A stretch of 64,000 nt of DNA, taken from assembly GCF_009914055.1 (NCBI RefSeq), contig NZ_CP028271.1:3038001-3102000 (forward strand). Reading direction: 5' to 3'. Every line of letters starts with the position of its first letter. Within the stretch, counting starts at the first letter, position 1. The DNA is from Mixta intestinalis. GTDB lineage: Bacteria; Pseudomonadota; Gammaproteobacteria; Enterobacterales; Enterobacteriaceae. Both the position numbers and the translations under genes were made by a program. The notes below the pieces were generated by a model. It did no database searches. It had not been told where the DNA came from and saw only the letters and a list, made by a program, of their open reading frames with translations. Positions 35,842-44,190 of this stretch are shown piece by piece.

Positions 35842-37752
35842 TTACAGCCGACTCAAACAATCCAGCGCCACTGCCTTAAAGCTGTCGAAGTCGTGGCTGT
35901 CGCGTAGCCGCGTCATGGCGCGTTCGCGCATAAAGGTGACGAACAGATCGTAAATCGCCATCGCCTCTTCATAATCCTCTTTACTGATCGCCAGCAGGAA
36001 GATCACATAGGCGGTCTCTTCGCCCCAGACGATGCCATGCGGTGCCAGCACGGTATACACCACGCTTTTCTTCGCCAGCAGTCCCAGCGAATGCGGCAGC
36101 GCGATCCCTTCGCCCAGCATAGTGCTGAGAATCGCCTCGCGCTCCTCTACCGAGGGATAAAAAGCCTCATCGACAAAGCCTTCCTGCTCCAGCTGCTGAC
36201 AGAGCTGGCGAAACAGCTGCGCCTGATCGATGGGATGATCGATAATGCAGAAATGGCGAGCGTCGAAAAATTTCTCCAACATATAGGGTCGAGTGCGATC
36301 CACCAGCACCAGTTTACCCAGCTGCTCCAGCTGATAGTCGGTGGGAAACGGCGACATCACCACCACCGGCTTGCCTTTCTCGCTAAGCCGCACGGTAGAG
36401 ATAATAAAATCTTCTTCGATAGCCGCCAGCGCCTCATACTCACGCAGCGAAATAATGCGCGTCACCACGATTTGCGGATAGCGGCGCAGCAGCATCGCCT
36501 GAATCATGCGCACGGTAGAGTTGCCGGTATCGCATACCAGCAGCACCTGCGGATGGCGCTGGTAGCCAACGTTATAGTGGCGCTCCAGCCCAACGCCGAT
36601 GTGCAGCACCAGAAAGCCAATTTCGTTTTCGCTGATTTCGTAAGGCGTGTACTTACTCCAGCTGGAGACCGCCGCCAGCGTGACGTCATAGGCCATCGGA
36701 TAATGCTGTTTGATATTGGTCAACAGCGGATTAGGAATAGTGATCTGATAGCGCACGCGGGTGATCATGGTTTTAATATGCGTGAGCAGATCGGCGCGTA
36801 GCTGCTGATCGTTTTGCAGATTGTAGTTGTAGTGGGTATTGATGTAGCTGAGGATATAGTCCACCAGCGAATCGCCATCATCGGCGCTGATGGCGCTGGG
36901 CGCAACCTCTTCCACGCGCCGGGCGGCGATATTTAGTCGCAGCCAGGCCTCTTCCGCCGGCGCAATCGCCTTGCCGGCCATCGGGCGCAGCAGGTTGATA
37001 ATATGATGCGCCGCCTGCTGCACCTCGTCATCCACCTCCTCGGCGCTAAAATCGCAGAGCGGGTAGCCTTCGCTAATGCGACGTACCGCCACCGCGCAGT
37101 AAATGCGCAGGTAAAGCTCGCCTTCATCGGTCATGCGGATGTTAAAGCGTGCAAAGCATTGCTGTAGCAGAGGCTGTAGCGTCAACAGCATCCCGCTATT
37201 CAGCGCCTCCATTTGCAGAAGCGGACTTTCGCTGTTCTCCTGCGCGATTTGCCAGAGCAGATCGGTAAGACAGGTACGAATCGCCATTTCGCTACCGAAC
37301 AGCTTCATACCGTAGCGCGGACGCGCCTCAATAGTGAGCTGATAGCGGCTGAGCCACTCACGCACCTCAGCCATATCGCTTTGCAGCGTGGCGCGGCTGA
37401 CAAACCACTCTTCCGCCAGATCCTCCAGCTTGATGGCCCATGCCGAAGTGAGAAAGCGCGTCAGCAGATAATGTATGCGTTCGGTAGAAGTGCGCGGCAC
37501 GCGCAGATGGGACGGCGTCTGCTGGCGCAGACGCTGATAGCGCGCCGCATCAAGAATACGCAGCTGGTAGCCTTCACCGCGACTGAGAACGAACAGCGCG
37601 CCGTGATCGGCCAGCATCTCATTCAGCATATTGATATCGGTGCGCACGGTGCGCGTGGAGACGGCGAAACGCCGCGCCAGCTCGTCCTGCGGCAGCGTTT
37701 CGTTTTGCAATATATCAAACAATTGCGCCAGTCGCTGGTTTGGAAACCTCAC
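35842..37752 (-). CDS. MtlR/BglG-type PTS-responsive transcription activator
   Basis: A 636-residue multidomain regulator: N-terminal helix-turn-helix pair (RRFAVSTRTVRTDINMLNE, about 25-45, then a Mga-like domain with WFVSRATLQSDMAEVREWL), two PRD domains (about 185-410; conserved His in HYPMAYDV and LVLHIGVGLERHYN), an EIIB(Gat)-like domain (VLLVCDTGNSTVRMI, about 418-432, Cys active-site loop) and an EIIA(Fru/Mtl)-like domain with GEGIALPHSLG near 540. Such proteins respond to phosphorylation by HPr and PTS enzymes. A GTG start with GGAG seven bases before. It is last in the operon, 59 bases after the lactonase, and probably its activator. Confidence 0.9.
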   Translation of the reverse strand: MRFPNQRLAQLFDILQNETLPQDELARRFAVSTRTVRTDINMLNEMLADHGALFVLSRGEGYQLRILDAARYQRLRQQTPSHLRVPRTSTERIHYLLTRFLTSAWAIKLEDLAEEWFVSRATLQSDMAEVREWLSRYQLTIEARPRYGMKLFGSEMAIRTCLTDLLWQIAQENSESPLLQMEALNSGMLLTLQPLLQQCFARFNIRMTDEGELYLRIYCAVAVRRISEGYPLCDFSAEEVDDEVQQAAHHIINLLRPMAGKAIAPAEEAWLRLNIAARRVEEVAPSAISADDGDSLVDYILSYINTHYNYNLQNDQQLRADLLTHIKTMITRVRYQITIPNPLLTNIKQHYPMAYDVTLAAVSSWSKYTPYEISENEIGFLVLHIGVGLERHYNVGYQRHPQVLLVCDTGNSTVRMIQAMLLRRYPQIVVTRIISLREYEALAAIEEDFIISTVRLSEKGKPVVVMSPFPTDYQLEQLGKLVLVDRTRPYMLEKFFDARHFCIIDHPIDQAQLFRQLCQQLEQEGFVDEAFYPSVEEREAILSTMLGEGIALPHSLGLLAKKSVVYTVLAPHGIVWGEETAYVIFLLAISKEDYEEAMAIYDLFVTFMRERAMTRLRDSHDFDSFKAVALDCLSRL

Positions 37753-37811
37753 GGCGGCTCTCCCCTGTTAGCAGCATGCGAAGGCTGCGAATTAAAACTA
37801 TTAACCACTGT

Positions 37812-38942
37812 TCACGGTACGATCACCATCTGCGACGGCGCGCCAACTGCGGTAAAATCGCCGCTGAAGCGTAATCCGCCGTTCTCCGGATCCCGCTGGA
37901 AGCGGGTGATATTATCGCTGCGCTGATTAAGCACGTAGAGCGATCGTTCATCGGGCGAGAGCGTCAGCGTGCGTGGATAGTCGCCCTGCGTCCAGATGTG
38001 ATCCACCAGCTGCAGCTCGCCACCGCTGGCAATACGGAAATGCGCGATGCTGTTATGCAGACGGTTAAGCACATAGAGATGCTTACCAGCCTTGTCGATA
38101 ACTAACCCGGAGGCAAAACTGGTGCCTTTGTAGCCCGACGGCAGCGATGAGAGCGTCTGCTGTTCGCTCAGCAGGCCCGTCTGCGGGTTAAAACGATAAC
38201 GCGTCAGCGTTGAAGCCTCTTCGTTAATCAGGTAGAGCGCTTCGCCATGCGGCGCAAAGACGAAATGGCGCGGCCCTGCCCCGGCGGAAGAGGCAGCGAG
38301 CCACGGCGGCGTATTCGGCGTCAGCCTGCCCTGCTCGCTAAGCCGATATTGATAAATACGATCTAAACCCAAATCGGTACTGAAGACGTAGCGCCCGGAG
38401 GCGTCGCTGGCGATCATATGCGCATGCGGCCCGTCATGATCGCTGCTGGCAAAGCTGCCCTCTACCGCTGCCTGCGGCTGTGCAGCGCCCGGCGGCCCCT
38501 GGTGCTGCCTGCTGTCGCTGGCGTTATCCAGGCCGCCATCTTCACGTACCGGCAGCACCGCAATGCTGCCGCTTACGTAGTTAGCCACCAGCAGAAACCT
38601 ACCGTCAGGCGTCAGCGTCAGGTAAACCGGTCCGTCGCCTGCGCTGCTAACCTGGTTAATCATCGTCAGCTCGCCCGCCGTATTCAGCCGCCAGGCTGTA
38701 ACGGTGCCGGGGCTGCTTTCGCTGGCGACGTAGAGCACATCGCCGCGCGCGTTAGCCGTCAGCTGTGCGGCGTTGGGCAGCTGGCTGACCAGCGTTTTGC
38801 CGCTGAGCGCCCCGTCCGGCGCAACGTTGAAGCGGTAAACACCTTCACCATGCGGCTGATAGCTGCCAACAAAGGCCCAGGGTGCAGCCTGAGCCAGCGG
38901 TGCCGCGCTGAGTAGTACCATCAGAGCTGAAAACAGTCGCAT
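37812..38942 (-). CDS. Exported lactonase-family beta-propeller protein
   Basis: A 376-residue member of the 6-phosphogluconolactonase-like (lactonase, seven-bladed propeller) family, with blade repeats such as PDGRFLLVANYVSGSIAVLP and DERSLYVLNQRSDNITRF and the central SDHDGPHAHMI. Unlike cytosolic Pgl it has a clear signal peptide (RLFSALMVLLSAAPLAQA|APW), so it should be periplasmic. ATG 38942 has GAGGT seven bases upstream; the open frame to 39059 overlaps the aldolase gene. It is 40 bases after the aldolase. Opening of a sugar lactone before uptake is inferred. Confidence 0.85.
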   Translation of the reverse strand: MRLFSALMVLLSAAPLAQAAPWAFVGSYQPHGEGVYRFNVAPDGALSGKTLVSQLPNAAQLTANARGDVLYVASESSPGTVTAWRLNTAGELTMINQVSSAGDGPVYLTLTPDGRFLLVANYVSGSIAVLPVREDGGLDNASDSRQHQGPPGAAQPQAAVEGSFASSDHDGPHAHMIASDASGRYVFSTDLGLDRIYQYRLSEQGRLTPNTPPWLAASSAGAGPRHFVFAPHGEALYLINEEASTLTRYRFNPQTGLLSEQQTLSSLPSGYKGTSFASGLVIDKAGKHLYVLNRLHNSIAHFRIASGGELQLVDHIWTQGDYPRTLTLSPDERSLYVLNQRSDNITRFQRDPENGGLRFSGDFTAVGAPSQMVIVP

Positions 38943-38982
38943 CGCATTTACCTCTTCCGTTACGCCGTTGGGGAAACGGCGT

Positions 38983-39723
38983 TTAGCCAACGCATTTTTT
39001 AGTGATAGCCAGCAGGGTTTTAACATCCTCCGGGCGCGTATTTCCACTTTGTTTATCAATAATTGAGCTATAGATATGTGGAATAATTTTGCTAACGCCA
39101 GCGTCTAACGCAATTTGCAGGATCGGCTCGAAGTTTTCCAGGTCGATACCACCGGTTGGTTCCAGCCAGAAATCATGCTGCGCACACGCCTGCGCTACCG
39201 CCTTAAACTCATCGATCGCTTGCAGACCGCCCATCGGAAAATATTTGATCGAGCTGCCGCCCATATCTTTCAGCATCGCAATGGCCGTTTCCACCGGCAC
39301 TATTGCATCGGGCGTTTGAGAGCTCAGCGGGCCGGTAGAGATCTTCACCATGCCTGGCGTGCCTGTCGGCGAAACCAGGCCGTTAACCACCGTCTGCGAC
39401 TGGCCGAGCAGAGCGCGGCTGGCCCCCACGCCGGTAAATACCTGATTTACATGCTGCGGCTGCACTTCGCCGGAGATGGCGCTGACCATCGCCGACTGAC
39501 GCGGATCGCCTGCGCCGAGGCCGACGGAGAGCGCGTTATCAATCAACGCCGCGTATTCACGCATATCTTCAATGGCGCTTGCCACGCTGGGGTAATTTTT
39601 GGAAAGTACGCCAACCAGCACATGACCTTCCGCCGCCTGCCAGATAGCCTGCGCGTTCGCTTTCGATCCCGCCAGTACGTTCAGGCAGACCCGGTCTTTA
39701 TAAAAATTAGGGGTTAGCGTCAT
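38983..39723 (-). CDS. KDGP (2-keto-3-deoxygluconate 6-phosphate) aldolase, DgaF family
   Basis: A 246-residue aldolase-fold enzyme like Salmonella DgaF, which cleaves 2-keto-3-deoxygluconate 6-phosphate to pyruvate and glyceraldehyde 3-phosphate. The likely Schiff-base lysine is Lys160 in GGSSIKYFPMGGL; EPTGGIDLENF (Glu188) is the second barrel motif. It differs in sequence from Eda. Its start is two bases after the DgaE-like stop, implying coupled translation and one pathway. Confidence 0.88.
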   Translation of the reverse strand: MTLTPNFYKDRVCLNVLAGSKANAQAIWQAAEGHVLVGVLSKNYPSVASAIEDMREYAALIDNALSVGLGAGDPRQSAMVSAISGEVQPQHVNQVFTGVGASRALLGQSQTVVNGLVSPTGTPGMVKISTGPLSSQTPDAIVPVETAIAMLKDMGGSSIKYFPMGGLQAIDEFKAVAQACAQHDFWLEPTGGIDLENFEPILQIALDAGVSKIIPHIYSSIIDKQSGNTRPEDVKTLLAITKKCVG

Positions 39724-39725
39724 GC

Positions 39726-40841
39726 TTATTTTTCTCCTGTTATCAGAGCCTGGATATTGATAAAGATGGTATTGAGCTGTTCCGCCGTGACGCTGCGCAC
39801 GTCTGCTTCCACGATGCCTTCATTGGCCTTATAGCCGCGGAAATAGATTGCCGTCGCACCGTTTTTCAGCGCCTGTACCAGATCGCCAGTGGTTTGACCG
39901 ATTTTCGCCTCGTCAAAATGAATCTCCGCCCGGGCGATATCGCGCCCTGCTGCATCCCATACTACGCGAGCGCTGACGCCTTTCAGTCCATTCAGGTTGT
40001 CGATAAAGGTGGTCATTTTCTCCACCATCTGCGCCCCGCTCTCTTTTTCACGCGTCAGGTAGTTTTCTATCGCCTGCGTCAGGCCGAGGATGCCCTCTTT
40101 GCCCACTTTCATGGCGCGACCGATGCCCGCCGACTGGCGTTTCACCCACTCCACATACTGATGACGCCCCACGACCAGCCCGCTGGTTGGCCCTTCAATC
40201 GCTTTCGCACCGCTGTAGATCACCAGATCTGCGCCCTGCTGGTAGTAACGTTGCAGATCCTCTTCCGCCGCCGCATCAACGATCAACGGCACGTTATGCT
40301 GGCGTGCCACCGCTGCCGCCTGTTCGACGCTAAGATGGCTTTTCTGCACGCAGTGGTGTGATTTGATATACATAACCGCCGCGGTTTGCGGTGAGATGGC
40401 GGCAGCAAGCTGTTCTGGCGTACATTCGTTGGCATAGCCCGCTTCAACCAGACGTCCACCGCCCAGCGCCACCATGGTGCCTACCGGCGCGCCAAAGTTG
40501 ACGTTGTGCCCTTTCGGCAGCACGATTTCATGCGGCACCGTCAGCGCGGCAGCATGCAGGTTATCCAGCAACCAGCGGTCATCTTTAACAATCACCGCCG
40601 CTACCGACTGCGCAATCCCTGCCGAGGCGCAGGAAACCACCACCGCATTTTCAGCGCCGAGCAGACCGGCGATGTAGGCACCGGTCTTATCCACTAAATC
40701 TTTCATTTCGAAGTAATGGTTGAGACCATACTTCACCGTCTCCACCACATCAGCCGTCGGCGTAGAGACGCCGAGGATGGTCATGCGCCCGGAAGCGTTA
40801 ATTACCTGCTTCAGGCCATATTTTTCATAAATTGAAGACAT
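39726..40841 (-). CDS. DgaE-family PLP-dependent ammonia lyase
   Basis: A 371-residue fold-type-I PLP enzyme of the SelA/DgaE group. Salmonella DgaE removes ammonia from D-glucosaminate 6-phosphate to give KDGP. The PLP lysine is Lys213 in IYSGAKAIEGPTSG; Asp189 in LIVDAAAEEDLQ should contact the cofactor ring. The N-terminus YEKYGLKQVINASGRMT is typical. ATG 40841 has AAGGA ten bases upstream; upstream in-frame ATGs at 40859 and 40883 lie deeper in the amidohydrolase gene. It overlaps that gene by 17 bases. The exact amino-acid substrate is unproven. Confidence 0.87.
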   Translation of the reverse strand: MSSIYEKYGLKQVINASGRMTILGVSTPTADVVETVKYGLNHYFEMKDLVDKTGAYIAGLLGAENAVVVSCASAGIAQSVAAVIVKDDRWLLDNLHAAALTVPHEIVLPKGHNVNFGAPVGTMVALGGGRLVEAGYANECTPEQLAAAISPQTAAVMYIKSHHCVQKSHLSVEQAAAVARQHNVPLIVDAAAEEDLQRYYQQGADLVIYSGAKAIEGPTSGLVVGRHQYVEWVKRQSAGIGRAMKVGKEGILGLTQAIENYLTREKESGAQMVEKMTTFIDNLNGLKGVSARVVWDAAGRDIARAEIHFDEAKIGQTTGDLVQALKNGATAIYFRGYKANEGIVEADVRSVTAEQLNTIFINIQALITGEK

Positions 40842-41958
40842 GATTGATTTTTCCTTCATCGGTAAGCTTCCACTGTCCGGCAACCACCACCGCCAGCGGT
40901 GTAAAATGCTGATGGCCCAGTACGCTTTCGCCTTCTGAATCGATCAGAGGACGCGGCTCGTCGCTGAGGGTAAACAGCGTCAGATCGGCATCAAAACCTG
41001 GCTCCAGTCGCCCTTTAGTTTGCAGGCGCAGCCCCTGCGCCGCATTGCAGGTTACGCAGTCAATAATTTGCGGCAGCGTCATACCGAGGCTGAAGAATTT
41101 TGACATCACGTGCGCCAGGCTTTTTACCGGGCCGTCAATGCGGTTGCGACAGTAGATATCGGAACTGATGGTATCGGGCAGAATGCCCTGAGCGATGGCC
41201 TGACGCGCTACCTCAAAGCTAAAGCTGGCGCTACCGTGACCGACATCCAGCCGCACACCGCGCTGCATCGCCGTCTGTACCGACTGACGCAGCTCGCCAG
41301 CGGGCGTCAAAATACGATTCGGTTTGCCGTTATAGCAGTGGGTAATGATGTCACCTGCGCCGAGCAGATCGGCGATATCATCAAGGTTCGGCGGATTATT
41401 GCCGATATGCACCATCAGCGGCAGTCCGCCGTTTTCCTGCTGAATCTCTTTCGCCAGCGCCAGCGGCTTAACGCCGTTTTTCTCTACCACGCTGCTGCTG
41501 ATACGCGCTTTAATGCCGAGAATAAAACCGGGCAGGCGCTGTAGCGCGGCCTTGATCGCGGGTTTATCGATCTGGCTAAGATCGGCCAGTTCGTTTTGCG
41601 TCACGATGCCGGTGCGGGCGATATTCAGTAGCGCATAGACCTGCGTTTCCGCCGGGCGGGTTAGCTGGTAAAAATCATCGATATCCAGCGCGCCGGTACT
41701 GCCTGCATCCACGACGGTGGTAACGCCGGTCGCAACGCCAACGCGATCCGCCTCATCATGGTAAACCGGCGATTTGGGATAGCAGTGAACGTGCGAATCA
41801 ATCCAGCCAGCGCTGACCCACACCGTGCCATCCAGCACTTTTTCCTGCTTCGCCTCGCCGTTGATTTCCCCTACGGCGGCAATTTTTCCATCCTGAATTG
41901 CGATATCAACCAGCCGTTCGTCCACCAGCCGGGCGCGACGAATAATCAAATCGAACAT
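40825..41958 (-). CDS. Amidohydrolase/deacetylase family metallohydrolase
   Basis: A 377-residue amidohydrolase-superfamily TIM barrel with a complete binuclear centre: His56 and His58 in DSHVH, candidate carboxylated Lys150 in LGIKARIS, His184 in MVHIGNNPP, His207 in ITHCYNG and catalytic Asp267 in ISSDIY. It resembles N-acyl-D-amino-acid deacylases and dihydroorotase-like predicted deacetylases. Next to a DgaE-like lyase, a plausible role is removing an N-acyl group from an amino-sugar acid. No signal peptide, so cytosolic. Confidence 0.86.
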   Translation of the reverse strand: MFDLIIRRARLVDERLVDIAIQDGKIAAVGEINGEAKQEKVLDGTVWVSAGWIDSHVHCYPKSPVYHDEADRVGVATGVTTVVDAGSTGALDIDDFYQLTRPAETQVYALLNIARTGIVTQNELADLSQIDKPAIKAALQRLPGFILGIKARISSSVVEKNGVKPLALAKEIQQENGGLPLMVHIGNNPPNLDDIADLLGAGDIITHCYNGKPNRILTPAGELRQSVQTAMQRGVRLDVGHGSASFSFEVARQAIAQGILPDTISSDIYCRNRIDGPVKSLAHVMSKFFSLGMTLPQIIDCVTCNAAQGLRLQTKGRLEPGFDADLTLFTLSDEPRPLIDSEGESVLGHQHFTPLAVVVAGQWKLTDEGKINHVFNL

Positions 41959-42006
41959 GATAATTCCTTCTGGCGGGCCAGCTCCTGATGAGCGGCCCGC
42001 GGTGAA

Positions 42007-42651
42007 TTACAGCGCCACCGGGTAGATAGCGCCCAGCACCATGGCGCCCAGAATCGCGCCGCCGGTAATCGGTTTGTTCCAGAGGTAGAACAGCAGCGCG
42101 CCGAGCAGCGAGCCAAGGCCGATAGGAATGGAAGCACCCATCGCAGAGAGAATGATCAACGGACCGAGGAAGCGCCCGGAGGCGTTGCCCGCGCCCATCA
42201 TAACGTCCGCGCCGTAGGTGGAATCGCTCTGGTTGATGGTGAATTTACGCGCCAGAATGATCACATAACCGATCGCCACGCCAATCACCAGACCGGTCAG
42301 CAGCGACGCGGCGAAGTTAGCCACCGGAAAGACGATGCCTGCGCCAAGCAGCAGCGCCGGAACGCCCAGCCCGACGCCGGTCTGGATCGCCCCGCCGATA
42401 TCCAAAATCCCCACCAGCGAACCTTCAATGATACGGGCGAACAGGAAGCTGGCACCGAAGGCCGCTACCGCGCCGTAGACGCCGGTTTCCATACCGGAGC
42501 GCAGCATGGAGACGAAAGCCACTTCGTTAAACGCGCCGATGCCGTAGAGGTAGTACATATGGGTACCGGCAAATACACCGGCTGAGAGCAGGCCAACAAA
42601 GATCGGGAATGACCAGTCGGCGTACCAGAATCCGCTTTTTGTTTCGTTCAT
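42007..42651 (-). CDS. DUF4310 family membrane protein
   Basis: A 214-residue polytopic inner-membrane protein with about six hydrophobic helices and glycine-rich loops (GILDIGGAIQTGVGLGVPAL; GADVMMGAGNASGRFLGPL). I recognise it as DUF4310, always found with DUF4311, DUF4312 and the SFCGS protein. No function is established. Pairing with a second membrane protein and catabolic enzymes suggests a transporter subunit. It starts 14 bases after the DUF4311 stop. Confidence 0.8.
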   Translation of the reverse strand: MNETKSGFWYADWSFPIFVGLLSAGVFAGTHMYYLYGIGAFNEVAFVSMLRSGMETGVYGAVAAFGASFLFARIIEGSLVGILDIGGAIQTGVGLGVPALLLGAGIVFPVANFAASLLTGLVIGVAIGYVIILARKFTINQSDSTYGADVMMGAGNASGRFLGPLIILSAMGASIPIGLGSLLGALLFYLWNKPITGGAILGAMVLGAIYPVAL

Positions 42652-42665
42652 CGTTATGCTCCCGG

Positions 42666-43442
42666 TTATTTTCCGCTCAGTCCGTTATGAATCATCTCAA
42701 GCCAGCTCGGTACGCCCGCATGGAACGATTCCAGCAGCTTCATATCAAAGCCGCGGAAGAAGCCGCTCAGTACAAACAGCAGAACGATGGCCACCATCAT
42801 TACTTTGGTGACTTTGTTCCAGCCGCTCTCTTCCACACCTTTACCGATCAGGATGCCCAGTACCAGACCCGGTACGGCGTTACCCATAATCAGCTGCGCC
42901 AGGCCACCGAAAATCGTGGCCCAGAAGCCCGATTTCTTACCGGCATCGATTGCCGCCAGCCAGAAGATCACCGGCATCACCGTGTTAACCAGCAAATTTG
43001 CCGCCGGAACCAGTACTTTTACCGCGGTAACCTGTAATGCTTCCGGCACCGCCGAAGCGGTTGAGTTAAGAAACGCCACCACCAGCATGCCGATGATGCC
43101 GCAGGCAATCGCCATTTTTTTCGGATCGTGCAGCGTTTCCGCCACGTTGCGGTTTTTAATCATCAGCGCTGCCGCGCCCCAGTTAGGGATAATGCGGTGG
43201 TCCACATCCTGGGTAAACGAACCTGCCGCTACCGAGGAAGCCCATGCGTTAAAGAAGAAGCCGAGACCAAAAGAGAAATGCGAGGCGGGATCGCCTTCGC
43301 AGGAATTTAATTCGCCCAGTGTTCGAAAGGCGCCCATGCCCTGTGAGGTCGGCGCATGGAACATACGCGCGGCCCCTGCGCCGACGCCCACGCCTACCAG
43401 CCCGCCAATCACCAGCGACTTAAGCAAAATAATTAAAAACAT
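42666..43442 (-). CDS. DUF4311 family membrane protein
   Basis: A 258-residue inner-membrane protein, about six helices, with glycine-rich helix starts (VIGGLVGVGVGAGAARMFHA) and polar, possibly substrate-facing loops (SCEGDPASHFSFGLGFFFNA; FTQDVDHRIIPNWGAAAL). Assigned to DUF4311 from its partners and sequence. Its layout is unlike classic PTS EIIC in length, but with DUF4310 it could form a two-part permease. Function unknown. Confidence 0.8.
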   Translation of the reverse strand: MFLIILLKSLVIGGLVGVGVGAGAARMFHAPTSQGMGAFRTLGELNSCEGDPASHFSFGLGFFFNAWASSVAAGSFTQDVDHRIIPNWGAAALMIKNRNVAETLHDPKKMAIACGIIGMLVVAFLNSTASAVPEALQVTAVKVLVPAANLLVNTVMPVIFWLAAIDAGKKSGFWATIFGGLAQLIMGNAVPGLVLGILIGKGVEESGWNKVTKVMMVAIVLLFVLSGFFRGFDMKLLESFHAGVPSWLEMIHNGLSGK

Positions 43443-43477
43443 GAGTCTTTCCTTATGTTTTATCGCCCAACGTTTTT

Positions 43478-43777
43478 TTATGGCGCTACCGTAAACTCCA
43501 CCTTGTCGGTATTAATCACGGTAACATTGACGGTAATCTCCAGCTCCACGCTGTAGTTCCGTCGCTCACGCGGTAGAAAGAAAAACAGAAACTTCTCTTT
43601 CCTGATGCGCTGCTGCGCCCGAATCACCTTTACGTCCTGAGGCTCAATGCGCAGCAGAATTTTTTGTGTGGATTGCAGAACCTTCTGTTGAACGTGGCTG
43701 AGCGCATCGGCAAAGGCTTTGCCTTGCGTATCGCCCTTGCCACTGACCTGCACTGAAGTCGTGAATTGTTCTTTCAT
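43478..43777 (-). CDS. DUF4312 family cytosolic protein
   Basis: A 99-residue soluble alpha/beta protein (VQVSGKGDTQGKAFADALSH early; ELEITVNVTVINTDKVEFTV at the C-terminus) with a basic middle. Assigned to DUF4312. It starts two bases after the SFCGS stop (TGA-GT-ATG). The size fits an accessory phosphocarrier or sensor subunit, but no active-site residue is obvious. Confidence 0.78.
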   Translation of the reverse strand: MKEQFTTSVQVSGKGDTQGKAFADALSHVQQKVLQSTQKILLRIEPQDVKVIRAQQRIRKEKFLFFFLPRERRNYSVELEITVNVTVINTDKVEFTVAP

Positions 43778-43779
43778 AC

Positions 43780-44136
43780 TCAGCTGCCGTACTTTTTGTT
43801 CCAGGCCTGCACCAGCTTCTCGCCCAGCTCCTCTTTATCCATAAAACCAAAACCCAGTACCGTCGCGCCTTCGTTAATCGCCGTCACGCCTTCATCAATG
43901 GAGCGCATGCCGTGTTTGGCCTTGTAGCCATATTTGTTCTGCGCCGTAATTGCACCCGCGCCGCCGCTGCCGCAGAAAGAGATGCCGAAGTCGGCGTTTT
44001 CCGCTTTCATTACGTCGCCCAGCTTCATATCCGCCGCCACGCCCGGCACCACAACTGCACGTCCACCGGCCTTTTCGATGCCTGCCGCGACTTTCTGCCC
44101 TTTACCTAAACGATCGCCAATGACTACGGTTACCAT
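43780..44136 (-). CDS. Glycine-rich SFCGS family protein
   Basis: A 118-residue soluble protein with the family-naming motif GISFCGSGGAGAITAQNKYG; Cys55 sits at the head of a glycine-rich loop. The N-terminus (VTVVIGDRLGKGQKVAAGI) looks like a Rossmann-type strand-loop-helix. A cysteine before a Gly-rich loop is reminiscent of PTS EIIB phosphocysteine loops and of E. coli YhfU (NTGAGAALS), but this is a visual analogy. AAGGAA precedes the ATG. It follows the PRD gene in the operon. Confidence 0.8.
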   Translation of the reverse strand: MVTVVIGDRLGKGQKVAAGIEKAGGRAVVVPGVAADMKLGDVMKAENADFGISFCGSGGAGAITAQNKYGYKAKHGMRSIDEGVTAINEGATVLGFGFMDKEELGEKLVQAWNKKYGS

Positions 44137-44190
44137 ATTGCGTTCCTTCTGTTGTATTTGCTGACTGCCGACAGAGCGATCTCCGTCGGT

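Noticed and set aside
36037..36801. 254-codon plus-strand frame antisense to the PTS regulator
   Set aside because: His/Arg/Gln-rich mirror of the minus-strand gene, no recognisable domain.
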